Of a stretch of 64,000 bases of DNA, positions 34,732 through 44,908 are shown piece after piece. Source of the DNA: Lysobacterales bacterium (GTDB lineage Bacteria; Pseudomonadota; Gammaproteobacteria; Xanthomonadales; Xanthomonadaceae); the NCBI GenBank assembly GCA_014946745.1, contig JADCRD010000002.1, positions 372,001-436,000 on the forward strand, read 5' to 3'. Positions within the stretch are counted from its first letter, which is position 1, and each line of letters starts with the position of its first letter. Below the pieces are notes generated by a model that searched no databases, was not told the origin of the DNA, and saw only the letters and a program-made list of their open reading frames with translations. Both the position numbers and the translations under genes were made by a program.

Positions 34732-36755
34732 CACTCTTTCGCGGCCGCGGGCGCAATCGGAAGCTCGAAGGGCGACACCGGCACACCGCTGCTGTCGAAC
34801 AGGGTGATGACGGGGTTGTCGGCCCAGGCGTGGCGTATGTGGGTGGCACGCGCAGCCTCCGGCGCATGCAAGTACACGCGCGCGCCGTCCAACCGCGCCT
34901 GCGCGTACCGGCAGCGCCCGCCGCGGCGCGATTGGCCGGCGGCAGGCAGCGCGCCTTCCTGCGGGCCTGCCGAGTCACACAGCTCGAAGCCGATCGGATG
35001 CTCGCCACCGTAATTGACGAGCCGCGCCCCGCCGCTTTGAAACTGCAGGACGACCTCGCCGTCCTCGTGCCAGGCGCGCTCGGGTTCGGGCGCGGTCGAC
35101 TGCAGCTCCGCTTCACCATAGGCGCGCTGACGCGCCAGCCGCGCGAGGCGACGGCCGAGCTCCTGCTTGTTCGGTGGGTGAATGTCGTAGCGATCGCCCA
35201 GATCGATCGCCGTGGCGAGGCCGTAGTGCGGATCGTCCAGCGCACGGCGACGCTGCACCTCGCGCAGCTCGGCCCAGCCGCTGTCGGCCGGGGCGGTCGG
35301 CGGCGCACCAAAACCGGCCAGCTGCACCGTGAGCCACACCAGGGGCGCACCGAAGCGCTGTCGCCAGTCGGCGATCAGGGCTTCGAGTGCCGGGGCGTAC
35401 TGGCTCGCTTCGAAAGTATTGGATTCGCCCTGGTACCACACGACACCGCGCAGCCCGTAGGCGCCGAGCGGCGCGATCATGCCGTTGTGGAGCGTCGACA
35501 GGCCGGCCGCGCTCTGCCAGGGCGCGGGCGGTGGCGTCGAAGAAGCGCTGGCCATGCGCCATCGCCAGGGGCGGGCCAGCGGGATGCGCTGGCCGTCCTG
35601 CAGGCGCAGGGCATAGGCGCTGGCGGGCCCTGCAAGGCCGCCGTCGCGCCAGGTGTCGAGCACATGGATCGCGATGTGGTTGTCGCCTGCGCGCAGCAGG
35701 CCGGCGGGCACAGCGTAGCGACGATGCTCGCCGGGGCCGTACAGGCTTCCGACCGTCCGACCGTTGACCCAGGTCACGTCGGTTTCATCGGCTGGGCCCA
35801 GCACCAACACGCCGGCCTGGCGCGCCTGCGCTGCCGTCAGGCGCAGCGAGTTCCGGTACCAGAGCATGCCGTCGTAACCCGCGAGCGCGGGCACTCCCCA
35901 GCGCTCCCAGGCGCCGAGTTCGACGGGCGCATCGGCCCACTCCGGGCCCTCGCGGTAGTCGGGCCGCCAGGGGCGATCCTGCGGTCCGTGCGCGCTGTTG
36001 CGCTGCCACCAGCGCGCCCAGCCCTCGCCCCAGCGTGCCGCACCCGCGCTGGGGTCATCGGCGTACTGGCGCAGCGCGTCGAGCTCATCCGCATAGCCCT
36101 TCAATCGAGCCAGTCCCGCGGCCGGAATCCAGGCCTGGATACGCGAACCGCCCCAGGCGGCGACGATCAGGCCGATCGGCACGTCGACGTGCTTTTGCAG
36201 TTCGCGGGCGAAGTAGTAGCAGGTGGCCGAGAACTCCGCGACGGTGTCGGGACGCGTCAACTGCCACTGGGCGGTGTGAGCGAAGGCGCGCGCGGGGCGG
36301 ACCGATGCGGCCGCGGGCACGGTCAGCATGCGGATCCGCTCGTTCTGTGCCTGCGCGATCTCGCTGTCGGTATCCAGACTGCGGCGCACCGGCAGCACCA
36401 TGTTCGACTGCCCCGAGCACAGCCAGACTTCGCCAATCAGAACGTCTTCGACACGCTGCAGACGACTGCCGGATCGCACTTCGAGCACGTGCGGTCCGCC
36501 AGCCGGCAGCGCCGGCAGCTCAGCCCGCCACGCCCCCTGCGCATCCGCCTCGACCTGCAATACGCGATCGGCCAGGGAGATCGTGAGCGGCGTTCCCGCA
36601 TCGGCATGTCCGAACAGTCGAATCGGTCTATCGCGCTGCAGCACGGCGTGGTTCTGGAAGATCGGCGCAAGTAGGCGGCCGTCGCCCGCCTCAGCAGCCG
36701 CCGCGCTCAGCTGCATGCACAGCACCAGCAGCGCCATGAGCGGGCGCAATTTCAC
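34731..36755 (-). CDS. Sialate O-acetylesterase family carbohydrate esterase (probable acetylxylan esterase)
   Basis: 674 residues from a GTG at 36755, which gives the compact signal KLRPLMALLVLCMQLSAAAAEA with AGGA about 9 nt upstream; an ATG at 36737 would cut the signal short. The SGNH-type nucleophile is Ser117 in VWLCSGQSNMVL; the Asp/His pair appears in DLGDRYDIHPPNKQEL. A jelly-roll domain (about 290-400, GVLVLGPADETDVTWVNG) is inserted, as usual in this family. Members in Xanthomonas xylan loci are thought to remove acetyl groups from xylan. It lies upstream of the GH43 gene and divergent from lacI. Confidence 0.88.
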   Translation of the reverse strand: MKLRPLMALLVLCMQLSAAAAEAGDGRLLAPIFQNHAVLQRDRPIRLFGHADAGTPLTISLADRVLQVEADAQGAWRAELPALPAGGPHVLEVRSGSRLQRVEDVLIGEVWLCSGQSNMVLPVRRSLDTDSEIAQAQNERIRMLTVPAAASVRPARAFAHTAQWQLTRPDTVAEFSATCYYFARELQKHVDVPIGLIVAAWGGSRIQAWIPAAGLARLKGYADELDALRQYADDPSAGAARWGEGWARWWQRNSAHGPQDRPWRPDYREGPEWADAPVELGAWERWGVPALAGYDGMLWYRNSLRLTAAQARQAGVLVLGPADETDVTWVNGRTVGSLYGPGEHRRYAVPAGLLRAGDNHIAIHVLDTWRDGGLAGPASAYALRLQDGQRIPLARPWRWRMASASSTPPPAPWQSAAGLSTLHNGMIAPLGAYGLRGVVWYQGESNTFEASQYAPALEALIADWRQRFGAPLVWLTVQLAGFGAPPTAPADSGWAELREVQRRRALDDPHYGLATAIDLGDRYDIHPPNKQELGRRLARLARQRAYGEAELQSTAPEPERAWHEDGEVVLQFQSGGARLVNYGGEHPIGFELCDSAGPQEGALPAAGQSRRGGRCRYAQARLDGARVYLHAPEAARATHIRHAWADNPVITLFDSSGVPVSPFELPIAPAAAKE

Positions 36756-36842
36756 AGGCCCGTCCTGCAAGCGATTGCGGCGCGCCGTAGGGAACGGCTG
36801 CGCGAGGCTGCGCAGGCTGGGTCCGCCGTCGCCGGGTTCGAC

Positions 36843-36856
36843 AGTTCTCGCTACCA
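36843..36856 (-). promoter_or_regulatory. Degenerate xyl-box between the esterase and lacI genes
   Basis: TGGTAGCGAGAACT on the minus strand matches the Xanthomonas xyl-box TGGTAGCGCTAACA at 11 of 14 positions. It lies in the 200-bp divergent region, about 90 bp upstream of each start, and could give autoregulation. Confidence 0.45.
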
Positions 36857-36955
36857 TGCGATAACGCTCCGACCGCACGGGTTCGCCCGGCGGCAAAGAA
36901 GAAGCAGGGCCGCAGCCATCGTCGGCGCAGGCCAGCCTACCCACAGGACATCGCG

Positions 36956-38008
36956 TTGCAGACCAAACGCTCGATCCGGCGCAAGAGCAGTGCCGTTACC
37001 ATCGACGAGGTGGCGCGGCTGGCGGGGGTGTCGCCCATGACCGTCTCGCGCGTCATCAACGGCCATGGCAGCGTCCGCGACAGCACCCGTGCACGGGTGC
37101 AGCGCGCCATCCAGCAGCTCGACTACACGCCCAACCTCGCCGCCAGCTCGCTCGCCACCGCGCAGGGGACGCGCATTGCGCTGATCTACTCCAACCCCAG
37201 CACGGCCTACCTCAGCGAGTTGCTGATCGGCGCACTGCGCGCCGCGGCGCGCACCGCCACGCAGCTGGTCGTCGACACCTGGGCCGACCACGACGCGGTC
37301 GCCGAACAGGCCGCCGCGCGTGCGCTTGCACGCACCGTTTCCGGCGTGCTGCTGCCGCCGCCGCTGTGCGAGTCGATGCCGGTCGTGAACGAACTCGCTG
37401 CGGCCGGGGTCCCCGTGGTGGCGATCGGATGGGGTGCCGAAGGCCTTGAGCTGCCGCGCGTGCGTATCGACGATTTCGAAGCGGCGCTGCAGATCGTTCG
37501 GCATGTGATCGCTTTCGGGCATACGCGCATCGCCTGCATCCTCGGCGATCCGAACCAGGTCGCCAGCCGCCGCCGCTTCGAAGGTTTCGAAGCGGCGCTG
37601 AAGCAGGCCGGCCTCGCGCCCGATCCCGAGCTGGTTCGCCCGGGCCATTTCACCTACCGTTCGGGCCTGGAAGCGGCCGAGTCTCTGCTGGCCCTGCCGC
37701 AGCCGCCGACGGCGATCGTGGCTGCCAATGACGACATGGCCGCCGCCGTGGTCTCGGTCGCGCATCGGCGAGGGCTGGACGTGCCGCGCGATCTGTCGGT
37801 GGTCGGATTCGACGACAGCTCGGCCGCGACCACGGTCTGGCCAGAGTTGACCACGGTGCGGCAGCCCATCGCGGCGATGGCCGACGCCGCCCTCGAGATG
37901 CTGCTGCACCAACTGCGTCAGCGCGGCAGTGAACCGCGCCTCGCCGATGACATGGTGCTGGCGCACGAGCTGATCGTGCGCGGCTCGGTGGCCGCACCGA
38001 TCCGTTGA
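36956..38008 (+). CDS. LacI-family transcriptional regulator (XylR-like)
   Basis: 350 residues from a TTG at 36956, the only usable start ahead of the DNA-binding domain; AGGA lies about 8 nt upstream. The LacI headpiece is VTIDEVARLAGVSPMTVSRV followed by the hinge YTPNLAASSLA. A periplasmic-binding-protein-like sensor domain follows (about 70-345; ALIYSNPSTAYLSELLIG, AIVAANDDMAAAVVSVA, VVGFDDS). It stands at the centre of the xylan genes and boxes of LacI type precede the TonB receptor, the esterase and the xylanase/symporter pair, so it is probably the repressor relieved by xylose or xylo-oligosaccharides. The inducer is inferred. Confidence 0.92.
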   Translation: MQTKRSIRRKSSAVTIDEVARLAGVSPMTVSRVINGHGSVRDSTRARVQRAIQQLDYTPNLAASSLATAQGTRIALIYSNPSTAYLSELLIGALRAAARTATQLVVDTWADHDAVAEQAAARALARTVSGVLLPPPLCESMPVVNELAAAGVPVVAIGWGAEGLELPRVRIDDFEAALQIVRHVIAFGHTRIACILGDPNQVASRRRFEGFEAALKQAGLAPDPELVRPGHFTYRSGLEAAESLLALPQPPTAIVAANDDMAAAVVSVAHRRGLDVPRDLSVVGFDDSSAATTVWPELTTVRQPIAAMADAALEMLLHQLRQRGSEPRLADDMVLAHELIVRGSVAAPIR

Positions 38009-38068
38009 AGTCGGCGCGGGTCCCGTCACCGCGAGGTCCGCCGCTGGCAGGCATCGCCGTACACGGGT

Positions 38069-39406
<1,338 letters not shown>

Positions 39407-39444
39407 GGTGGGCGTCCTGGGGATGCGATGATGAGAGGCGTGCG

Positions 39445-40977
39445 TCAGGCGGAGGCATCGGCAAGGCCGACGGCATGCAGGCGGCGCATGCAGTCCAGCA
39501 GTTCGAGGTAGCGGCGGTAGTGCGCGCGGTAGGCCTCGCAGAGGTCCGCCTGCGGGCGCGCCGAGCGCTGCGGATCGAGGCGGACATGGGCCCGGACGGT
39601 CGCCGCCAGATCGGGCGCGTCTGCGTCCTGCGAGCGTCGGTACGACCACAGCGCCTGCAGCGCCGCGCCGAAGGCCGCGCCTTCGGTCTGTTCGGGCACG
39701 TCCACCGGCAGGTCGAAAACGTCGGCCACCATCTGTCGCCAGACCGGGCTGTTGCTGCCGCCGCCGGTGAGCCGGATCGAATCGAAGGAGAGCCCCGCCG
39801 CGTGCAGCGCATCGAAGCCGAAGCGCAGGGCGAAGGTCGCGCCTTCCATGGCGGCCCGATAGGCGTTTGCCGCATCCAGATTGCTGGCGTCCATGCCGAA
39901 CAGGGCGGCGCGCGCCTGCGGCAGGTCGGGCGTGCGTTCGCCGTTGAAGAAGGGCAGCAGGCTCAGGCCACTCGCGCCGGCTCGGGTGCCTGCCAGCAGG
40001 GCATCGCCATCGCGCGAGGAGAAGCCGAAGGCGCGCGCGATCGACTCGGTGGCGAGCGTGCAGTTCATGGTGCACACCAGCGGCAGCCAGCCGCCGGTGG
40101 ATGAGCAGAACGCCGCCCAGCCCGCCGCGTCGTCCACCACCGGGCGGTCGGCGCAGGTGAACAAGGTGCCGGAGCTGCCCAGGCTCATGCTCAGCACGCC
40201 GGGCGCCACGTTGCCCGTACCGATTGCCGCCATCATGTTGTCGCCACCGCCGACGCTGACCCGAACGTTCCTCGGCAGACCGAGCTCTTCGGCACTGGTC
40301 GGCGCCAGCGGAAAGCCGGCTTCAGGCGGCAGCAGCGGTGGCAGACAGCGCGACAGGTCGCGCTCGGGCGCGGTCGCCTGCAGCAGCGCCTGCGACCAGG
40401 TGCGCGTACGCACGTCCAGCCAACCGGTACCCGAGGCGTCGCCGAACTCCATCCAGCGTTCGCCCGTCAGCCAGAAGTTCACGTAGTCATGCGGCAGCAG
40501 GATCGTGTCGAGCCGCGCATAGGCTTCGGGTCGGTGCTTGCGCGTCCAGGGCACTTTGGACGCGGTGTAGCCGGCAAGAATCGGGTTGCCGGCGAGCGCC
40601 ACGCAGGCGCGGGCACCGCCCACCGCCTGCATGATCTCGGCGCACTCCTGCTGCGTGCTGGTGTCGCACCACAGCTTGACCGGCGCCAGCACCTTGCCCG
40701 CCGCGTCGAGCGCGACCAGACCGTGCTGCTGCCCGGACACGCCAATTGCCACCACGCGTCCGCGCACCGATGCCGACAGCCGCGAGAAGCAGGCGCGGAT
40801 CGCGTCGATCCACCATTCGGCGCGCTGCTCGCGGCTGCCGTCCTCGCCCGCGCTCATCTGCAAGGGCTGGCCGTGCAGGGCGACGATGCGCTTCGCCTGC
40901 GGCTCGAAGACCAGCAGCTTGACGCTCTGACTGCCGACATCCAGCCCCACGTAGAGCTCGCCCTTCGGTACCGTCAT
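39445..40977 (-). CDS. xylB: Xylulokinase
   Basis: Phosphorylates D-xylulose to xylulose-5-phosphate with ATP. 510 residues from the ATG at 40977. FGGY-family signatures: phosphate loop [16 protein letters not shown], substrate-binding [39 protein letters not shown] and the ATP-binding [20 protein letters not shown]. Within the operon it follows the mutarotase gene by 82 bp and precedes xylA. Confidence 0.95.
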   Translation of the reverse strand: MTVPKGELYVGLDVGSQSVKLLVFEPQAKRIVALHGQPLQMSAGEDGSREQRAEWWIDAIRACFSRLSASVRGRVVAIGVSGQQHGLVALDAAGKVLAPVKLWCDTSTQQECAEIMQAVGGARACVALAGNPILAGYTASKVPWTRKHRPEAYARLDTILLPHDYVNFWLTGERWMEFGDASGTGWLDVRTRTWSQALLQATAPERDLSRCLPPLLPPEAGFPLAPTSAEELGLPRNVRVSVGGGDNMMAAIGTGNVAPGVLSMSLGSSGTLFTCADRPVVDDAAGWAAFCSSTGGWLPLVCTMNCTLATESIARAFGFSSRDGDALLAGTRAGASGLSLLPFFNGERTPDLPQARAALFGMDASNLDAANAYRAAMEGATFALRFGFDALHAAGLSFDSIRLTGGGSNSPVWRQMVADVFDLPVDVPEQTEGAAFGAALQALWSYRRSQDADAPDLAATVRAHVRLDPQRSARPQADLCEAYRAHYRRYLELLDCMRRLHAVGLADASA

Positions 40978-41059
40978 CGATGCATGCTCCTGCGCGTAGC
41001 CCAAACGCGATCCTGGCGAGCGGCAATCAACACCACGCGCGTGGCGGCCTGGATGCGAC

Positions 41060-41929
41060 TCATGCCGGCGACCATGACCAGCGCATCCAGGCGCACAGGC
41101 GCCCGCCGGCAGGCAGGTGACACGTCTCCGGCCGCAGGTTGAAGGCGTCCGGCGGCCCGGTCTGAGGCTCGACACAGGTGGCCTGCGGATGGCCGTCGTA
41201 GATCACCCAGTGATCGCAGTCGGAGTCGATCTGCAGCCACTGCGCCTGGCGCTCGACACGGATCGGACCGCGATGGACGAAGCAGTCGTCCCAGGGTGGC
41301 GGTGGCGCCGGCTGCAAAGGCGCAGTGGCGATGCCCTCGGCATCGCGCGGGTAGTAGCGCCCCGCAGCGAAGCGCAGACGCTCCGGCTTGTGGAACCACG
41401 GATGCCAACCGAGCACGGCCGGCATGGCGCGCTCTTCGGCCTGCAGTTCGAGCTCGAAGCGCAGGCTGTCGCCCTCGACCCTCAGGTGCTGACGCGCATG
41501 CCCGCCGAAGGGCCAGCGCGCGTCGCGCGGCAGCTGCAGGCCGAGGCTCACCGCCCCCGTCTGCAGGGCCAACAGTCGCCAAGGCAGGGCGAATCCAAGG
41601 CCATGGATCGCATGCGCATCGAAGTTGCGCGCAAGCTCGATGCGCCGGTCCTCGAAGCGGAAGGCGCCGCCGCGCAGACGGCCTGCCCAGGGCAGCATCG
41701 GATAGCAGCCCCAGCCGATCATGCTGTCGTTGTCAGGGCTGTGCCCGTACAGCCATTCGCGACCGCGCCAGCGCACGCTTGCGATGCGCCCGCCGGCTGC
41801 GGGCGCGATCTCGACGCGCAGCTGTGCATCGCCGATCTCGATCAGTTCACCCGGCGGCATCGGCGCGCGCGCGTCGAGCCGATCGACCGGATCGCATGAA
41901 GCCATCGATGCAGGCTCAAGCCGGGCCAT
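41060..41929 (-). CDS. Aldose 1-epimerase (mutarotase)
   Basis: Interconverts sugar anomers, here presumably of xylose ahead of XylA. 289 residues from the ATG at 41929, which overlaps the GH43 stop by 14 bp; an ATG at 41905 without overlap is an alternative. The galactose-mutarotase-like fold shows HAIHGLGFALPW (first His), VLGWHPWFHKP (second His) and the catalytic Glu in CVEPQTGPPDAFN. No signal peptide, so cytoplasmic. Its position between GH43 and xylB fits a role in pentose catabolism. Confidence 0.9.
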   Translation of the reverse strand: MARLEPASMASCDPVDRLDARAPMPPGELIEIGDAQLRVEIAPAAGGRIASVRWRGREWLYGHSPDNDSMIGWGCYPMLPWAGRLRGGAFRFEDRRIELARNFDAHAIHGLGFALPWRLLALQTGAVSLGLQLPRDARWPFGGHARQHLRVEGDSLRFELELQAEERAMPAVLGWHPWFHKPERLRFAAGRYYPRDAEGIATAPLQPAPPPPWDDCFVHRGPIRVERQAQWLQIDSDCDHWVIYDGHPQATCVEPQTGPPDAFNLRPETCHLPAGGRLCAWMRWSWSPA

Positions 41930-42935
41930 ACGGGTGCACCGTGCGTATCCGGCCGTCAGGCAGATGTTCAAGCTCGGTGCATTTGATGCACCGCAGATGG
42001 TCTACGCCCTTAGACAGGCTCGCGTCGTGGTAGTAGAGCCACCAGCGCCCTTCGAATTCGACGATCGAGTGGTGCGTCGTCCAGCCCAGCACCGGCGTCA
42101 TCAGCACCCCCTGCCAGACGAAAGGTCCGCAGGGTGAATCGGCGATCGCGTAGCACAGGGTATGGGTGTTGCCGGTCGAGTAGGACAGGTAGTAGCGACC
42201 GCCGTACCGATGCATCCACGGCCCCTCGAAGTAGCGGCGCGCGTGGTCGTCGGCGCGCAGAGGCCGGCCTTCTGCGTCGAGGATCTGCAGCTCGCGCGGG
42301 GCTTCCGCGAACTGCAGCATGTCCTCGGTCAAGCGGGCGATCCGTGGCCCCAGCGCCGGTGCCTCGCCTTCGGGTTCCCCGTGCAGGGGTGAGTGGCGGT
42401 TGTCGCGGTACTGCTGCAACTGGCCGCCCCAGAGGCCGCCGAACACCATGTGGTGCGCGCCGTCGACGTCTCGAAACACGGCCGGGTCGATCGAATAGCT
42501 GCCGTGGATCGGCTCGGGCTCGGCGATGAAGGGGCCGTCCGGGCGATCCGCACAGGCGACGCCGATCTGGAACACACCGTCGGCACGCTTGGCCGGGAAG
42601 TAGAGGTAGTAGCGACCGTCGCGCTCGGCGGCATCGGGCGCCCACATCTGACGATTGGCCCAGGGCACGTCGCGAACGTGCAGCACGCAGCCGCAGTCCA
42701 CCGCCTCGGCATCGGGCGAGTCCTGGCGGAAGACGCGGTAGTCCTCCATCGCGTACTGGTCGCCCAGATCATTCGCTTCGACGCCGGAGTCGATGTCGTG
42801 CGAGGGGTAGACGTACACACGCCCTTCGAACACATGCGCGGAAGGGTCGGCCGTGTACACATGGCGCACCAGTGGGCTCGATATCGCGCAGGCGATCAGC
42901 TCTTGCGCGGGCCGTCCCGTGGGATTCGTGCTCAT
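41916..42935 (-). CDS. Cytoplasmic GH43-family glycoside hydrolase
   Basis: 339 residues, no signal peptide, unlike the secreted GH43 at 32839. Propeller motifs: VYTADPSAHVFEGRVYVYPS with the general-base Asp, GSYSIDPAVFRDVDGAHH with the pKa-modulating Asp, and a proton-donor Glu in YFEGPWMHRYGGRYYLSYS. It should cleave imported xylo- or arabinoxylo-oligosaccharides. The start overlaps the symporter stop by 4 bp (ATGA), so the two are translationally coupled: import and intracellular cleavage together. The exact specificity (xylosidase or arabinofuranosidase) cannot be read. Confidence 0.9.
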   Translation of the reverse strand: MSTNPTGRPAQELIACAISSPLVRHVYTADPSAHVFEGRVYVYPSHDIDSGVEANDLGDQYAMEDYRVFRQDSPDAEAVDCGCVLHVRDVPWANRQMWAPDAAERDGRYYLYFPAKRADGVFQIGVACADRPDGPFIAEPEPIHGSYSIDPAVFRDVDGAHHMVFGGLWGGQLQQYRDNRHSPLHGEPEGEAPALGPRIARLTEDMLQFAEAPRELQILDAEGRPLRADDHARRYFEGPWMHRYGGRYYLSYSTGNTHTLCYAIADSPCGPFVWQGVLMTPVLGWTTHHSIVEFEGRWWLYYHDASLSKGVDHLRCIKCTELEHLPDGRIRTVHPYGPA

Positions 42936-44434
42936 GCGGCCCTCCCCGCGAGCGCATCACGCCCCGCGCGCTGGGCGATCAGCTCTTGCTCGATGCGCAC
43001 CTCCAGCGACTTGTCGATCGTGTAGAAGTAGAGCAGGCCGACGCAGATCAGGAACGGCGTCGAGGCCAGCACACTGACCGCGAGACGGATGCCGTTGACG
43101 GTCTCGTCGGTCTGTACGGCCGCGCCTGCTTCATAGCCGTAGGCGGCCAGGATCGCAGCGACCAGGGCACCGCCGACACTGAGGCCCACCTTGAGACCGC
43201 AGAGCATCGCCGAGAAGATGATTCCGGTGGCGCGTCGGCCGTTGCGCCATTCCGAGTAGTCGGCGACGTCAGCGATCATCGCCCATAGCAGGGGAATGGT
43301 GATGCCGTAGAAGAAGCCGTGCAGGATGTGCGAGACGAACACCAGGGCGATGGCATCCGGCGGAAACGCGACGAACACCAGCAGGAACAGGGTCGAGGCG
43401 AACAGCGCTGCGCCAAACACGTCGCGTTTGCCGAAGCGGTCCGCCAAGCGGCGCGAGAAGCCGATGCCGACGATCATGCAGAGGATGCCGCCGGCATTGA
43501 ACAGGCTGAAGGCGGAGGTGGCGGCGTCCTTCGGCCACTGGAACTCGACCAGGCCGAGCGAGCCCAGCGCACTGTTCAAGCCCGCAATGAACCGGTTGAA
43601 CCCGACCGCATCGAGAAACTCGGCCTGGGCGCTTACGTCCAGGTAGTACTGGAAGTAGTAGACGTAGGTGCCGCCCTTCAGCGCCAGCGTCACGAACACC
43701 AGCACCGTCATCAGCAGCATGATCATCCACGGCCGGTTGCGCATCAGATCGCCGAGGTCTTCGCGCACGCTGGAGGTCTGCTCGGGCGGCAGCACCACGC
43801 GCTCACGGGTGCTGAGGAAGGTCAGCAGGAAGAACACGGTGCCCACCACGGCGAACACGGCCATCGTGTTGTGGAAGCCGCGCACCCGGTCGCCATCGCC
43901 GAGGATCAGCACCAGCGGCAGCAGCAGCACCTGGATCACGAACTGGGCGATCATCACCGCGACGAAGCGGTAGGACGACAGACTGTTGCGTTCGCTCATG
44001 CTGCCCGTCAGCACGCCGGAAAGCGCCGAGTACGGCAGGTTGTTGGCCGCGTACACCAGCACCAGCAGGGTGTAGGTGCTGACGGCATAGACGATCTTGC
44101 CGGTCTCGTCGAAGTCAGGGGTGCTGAACGCCAGCAAGGACAAGGCACCGAAGGGCAGCGCCGTCCACAGGATCCAGGGCCGGAATTTGCCCCAGCGCGT
44201 GTGCGTGCGATCGGCGAGCAGGCCGACCATCGGGGTGAACACGAATGCCCCGAGCAGACCGACGAAGAAGATGATGCTGGCCGCGGCCGAAGCCGGTATG
44301 CGGTAGACGTCGGTGTAGAAGAACGCGAGAAAGGTGATGAGCGTCTGGAAGATCAGATTGGCCGCCAGATCACCCAGGCTGTAACCCAGCTTTTCGCGGA
44401 CACGCAGCGTTTCGGTCGCCGGGTGGTTCTGCAT
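42932..44434 (-). CDS. GPH-family sugar:cation symporter
   Basis: 500 residues from the ATG at 44434 with about 12 membrane helices. Glycoside-pentoside-hexuronide family signatures: EKLGYSLGDLAANLIFQ at the start, then PMVGLLADRTHTRWGKFRPW and NLPYSALSGVLT. It should import xylose, xylosides or xylo-oligosaccharides across the inner membrane with sodium or protons. It is the first gene of the operon symporter-GH43-mutarotase-xylB-xylA, whose promoter region carries two LacI-type boxes shared with the divergent GH10-GH115 gene. Confidence 0.92.
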   Translation of the reverse strand: MQNHPATETLRVREKLGYSLGDLAANLIFQTLITFLAFFYTDVYRIPASAAASIIFFVGLLGAFVFTPMVGLLADRTHTRWGKFRPWILWTALPFGALSLLAFSTPDFDETGKIVYAVSTYTLLVLVYAANNLPYSALSGVLTGSMSERNSLSSYRFVAVMIAQFVIQVLLLPLVLILGDGDRVRGFHNTMAVFAVVGTVFFLLTFLSTRERVVLPPEQTSSVREDLGDLMRNRPWMIMLLMTVLVFVTLALKGGTYVYYFQYYLDVSAQAEFLDAVGFNRFIAGLNSALGSLGLVEFQWPKDAATSAFSLFNAGGILCMIVGIGFSRRLADRFGKRDVFGAALFASTLFLLVFVAFPPDAIALVFVSHILHGFFYGITIPLLWAMIADVADYSEWRNGRRATGIIFSAMLCGLKVGLSVGGALVAAILAAYGYEAGAAVQTDETVNGIRLAVSVLASTPFLICVGLLYFYTIDKSLEVRIEQELIAQRAGRDALAGRAA

Positions 44435-44727
44435 GTGCGCCTGCCTCTCTCCCTTGACTGCTTCGACCTTGGCGAGCGCCGCGATCCGACCGGCTCGCTG
44501 GCGTGACCTGTGCGCGTTCGCGTGTCGCCTGAATCGGGTGTCGCCCAAGCCACGGCAGGCGCCGCGCTTCTGTTCGCAGCGGCCGTCAGCCACCCCACGC
44601 AGACCGGCTCCCTCGGCCGAAAAAGCCGCGGGTGTGGCCCGCACGATCCGACTGTTCGGGCCCACCCGCGGAACGGGGAGCGGAGGGGCGCTCGCACCAA
44701 CACGGCTTTCGCACCATGACGACCTAA

Positions 44728-44809
44728 CGGTAGCGCTACCATTCATCCAACGCACGCTGCGCAGCAACATGGTCTTTCGGCGCATCCGTGCTAATGGTAG
44801 CGCTCTCAT
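44728..44809. promoter_or_regulatory. Two xyl-box-like operators in the symporter/xylanase divergent promoter region
   Basis: CGGTAGCGCTACCA (44728-44741) contains the perfect palindrome GGTAGCGCTACC. TGGTAGCGCTCTCA (44795-44808) lies 67 bp further on. Each matches the Xanthomonas xyl-box at 12 of 14 positions, and the second is identical over 16 bp to the box upstream of the TonB receptor. The 474-bp region between the two genes holds no coding sequence that I can support. Confidence 0.75.
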
Positions 44810-44908
44810 TTTTTCGCCTCAGCGGCAGCGGAGCACCGGCAGGAGAGGCCTCCCGCCCCGTGTCCCGCCCCGACACGCCGATGACCGGTCGACGCAGGGA
44901 GAGACGTG